From Ascarosepion bandense (lineage: Eukaryota; Mollusca; Cephalopoda; Sepiida; Sepiidae), in the NCBI GenBank assembly GCA_037127315.1, contig JBBBDQ010000346.1, positions 6,472,501 to 6,536,500 on the forward strand: a stretch of 64,000 nt of DNA. The letters run 5' to 3'. Shown piece by piece: positions 63,137-64,000 of this stretch. A program made the translations under genes and the position numbers. Each line of letters starts with the position of its first letter. Position 1 is the stretch's first letter. The notes under the pieces are model-generated. The model worked only from the letters and a program-made list of their open reading frames with translations, was not told the origin of the DNA and searched no databases.

Positions 63137-63815
63137 CGAGGGACTATATATATATAATGGCTGGTCCCTCGTATTCGACAATCCCCGTCTAACAGGGGGG
63201 CTAGCTAATTCCCACTTGTTCAACACCAACATCTGTGGATTATACTGCAATTTTGTTGAGCGAATTCTCGTTACAGTTTCTGGAGAAGAGCGCGTTATCT
63301 AGGAAGACCATCAGTCTGAACAAGGTTAAGGCGATCAAACCCTCGGTTGTGATGACCTGTGTCTTTGAGGTTACACAACCGTCGACAGTTTCTCAAAGGG
63401 AGCCGTCTACCCAATTTCACTCACAAGGCTTTGGTCAACTTGTGGTATGGTTTGCAGGATTCTTGATATTATTTTTCTGAAAGAGGTGATCCCCGCATGA
63501 GGCACATTAGGAAATTGCTTGAACACCATATCACAGGTGGACCCAAGCCTTGTGAGGAGCCGTCGGTGGTTGTGCTAGCTTGAAGTCACAAGTCATCATG
63601 ACCGAGGATTTGAGTGTCCTGGCTTTGTTCAGACTGTTGTTCATTCTAGAAAACATGCCCTCTCCTAGAAACTGTAACTAAGGTATCCTCAGCATAGTCG
63701 CAGTATAGACCACAGTTTTGATCTGTAGGTGTTGAACAAACACAAGTGTGCCTGAGCAGGCGTCTACAATGGGGAACTGGTAGACAGGTATCCTCGAATA
63801 CGAATGGCCAGCTAG
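63134..63815. repeat. Diverged inverted repeat, ~300-bp arms
   Basis: GTTACAGTTTCTGGAGAAGA at about 63271 corresponds to the complement of TCTCCTAGAAACTGTAACTA at 63661. TTGTTCAACACCAACATCTG at 63217 corresponds to the complement of CTGTAGGTGTTGAACAAAC at 63723, and TCCCTCGTATTCGA at 63162 to TCGAATACGAATGG at 63794. The arms are clearly diverged. Unknown repeat, GC-richer than its surroundings. Confidence 0.7.
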
Positions 63816-63894
63816 TATGTATATATATATAAGTATATACATGCATTTATACATATGTGTGTGTGTGTGCGTGCGTATATGTATATACATATAC

Positions 63895-63934
<40 letters not shown>

Positions 63935-64000
63935 TCAAATGGGGATTATATTTAATGATTAAAATCGAATACAAAGTATAATTTCAACTAAAATCAAATC
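63816..64000. repeat. (TA)n/(TG)n tract to window end
   Basis: TA near 63820, GTGTGTGTGTGCGTGCGTAT at 63857, TG 63900-63933, then AT-rich sequence to the end. Confidence 0.85.

Overview
This window looks like intergenic DNA from a large, repeat-rich metazoan genome, most likely a cephalopod mollusc and probably an octopod. That placement is an inference from the repeat landscape: tRNA-derived SINEs, BovB-like and Jockey/CR1-like LINE remnants, mariner, Penelope-like and Ty3/gypsy copies, and very abundant (TA)n, (CA)n, (GATA)n and (CT)n tracts. I see no convincing host protein-coding gene and no intact tRNA gene. Nearly all recognisable coding capacity belongs to transposable elements.

Layout. 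0-10 kb: LINE fragments (here called LINE-A, RTE/BovB-like, and LINE-B, Jockey/CR1-group), a Helitron-like end, SINE copies and a 112-bp minisatellite. 10-23 kb: SINEs, a mariner relic, a 5S-rRNA/SINE chimera, a 322-bp tandem duplication with a recent 0.56-kb segmental copy 3.65 kb away, and a SINE inverted pair. 23.6-27 kb: an old, stop-ridden Ty3/gypsy element broken by two LINE-A copies and one SINE with a clear 11-bp target duplication. 27.8-29 kb: a cluster of 222-bp TTAA-flanked MITEs. 31-38 kb: an LTR, a near full-length 5S-derived unit joined to a SINE, mariner deletion derivatives and a Penelope GIY-YIG relic. 39-41 kb: GATA and polypyrimidine tracts.

The centrepiece is a young Ty3/gypsy retrotransposon at 41222-46663. 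Its two LTRs are identical as far as I can read. It has a primer binding site, Gag with a zinc knuckle, Pol in the -1 frame and a polypurine tract. A textbook -1 frameshift cassette sits at the gag/pol overlap: G GGA AAC in the correct phase, an 8-9-nt spacer, a 9-bp hairpin and a possible pseudoknot partner. Pol carries protease, reverse transcriptase, RNase H and a DD35E integrase, but one in-frame TAA interrupts RNase H and the Gag frame has no upstream ATG. The element sits in a GATA minisatellite.

46.7-64 kb: the GATA compound minisatellite, more LINE copies, a 1.75-kb satellite with a 162-bp higher-order unit, a tRNA-Leu/Ser-like inverted pair, a solo LTR with a 5-bp target duplication inside a LINE, several long hairpins next to TA tracts, and a hammerhead-ribozyme-like fold.

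Working labels S1-S6, R4, LINE-A, LINE-B and LINE-D are mine. They were assigned by comparing copies within this window, without any database.
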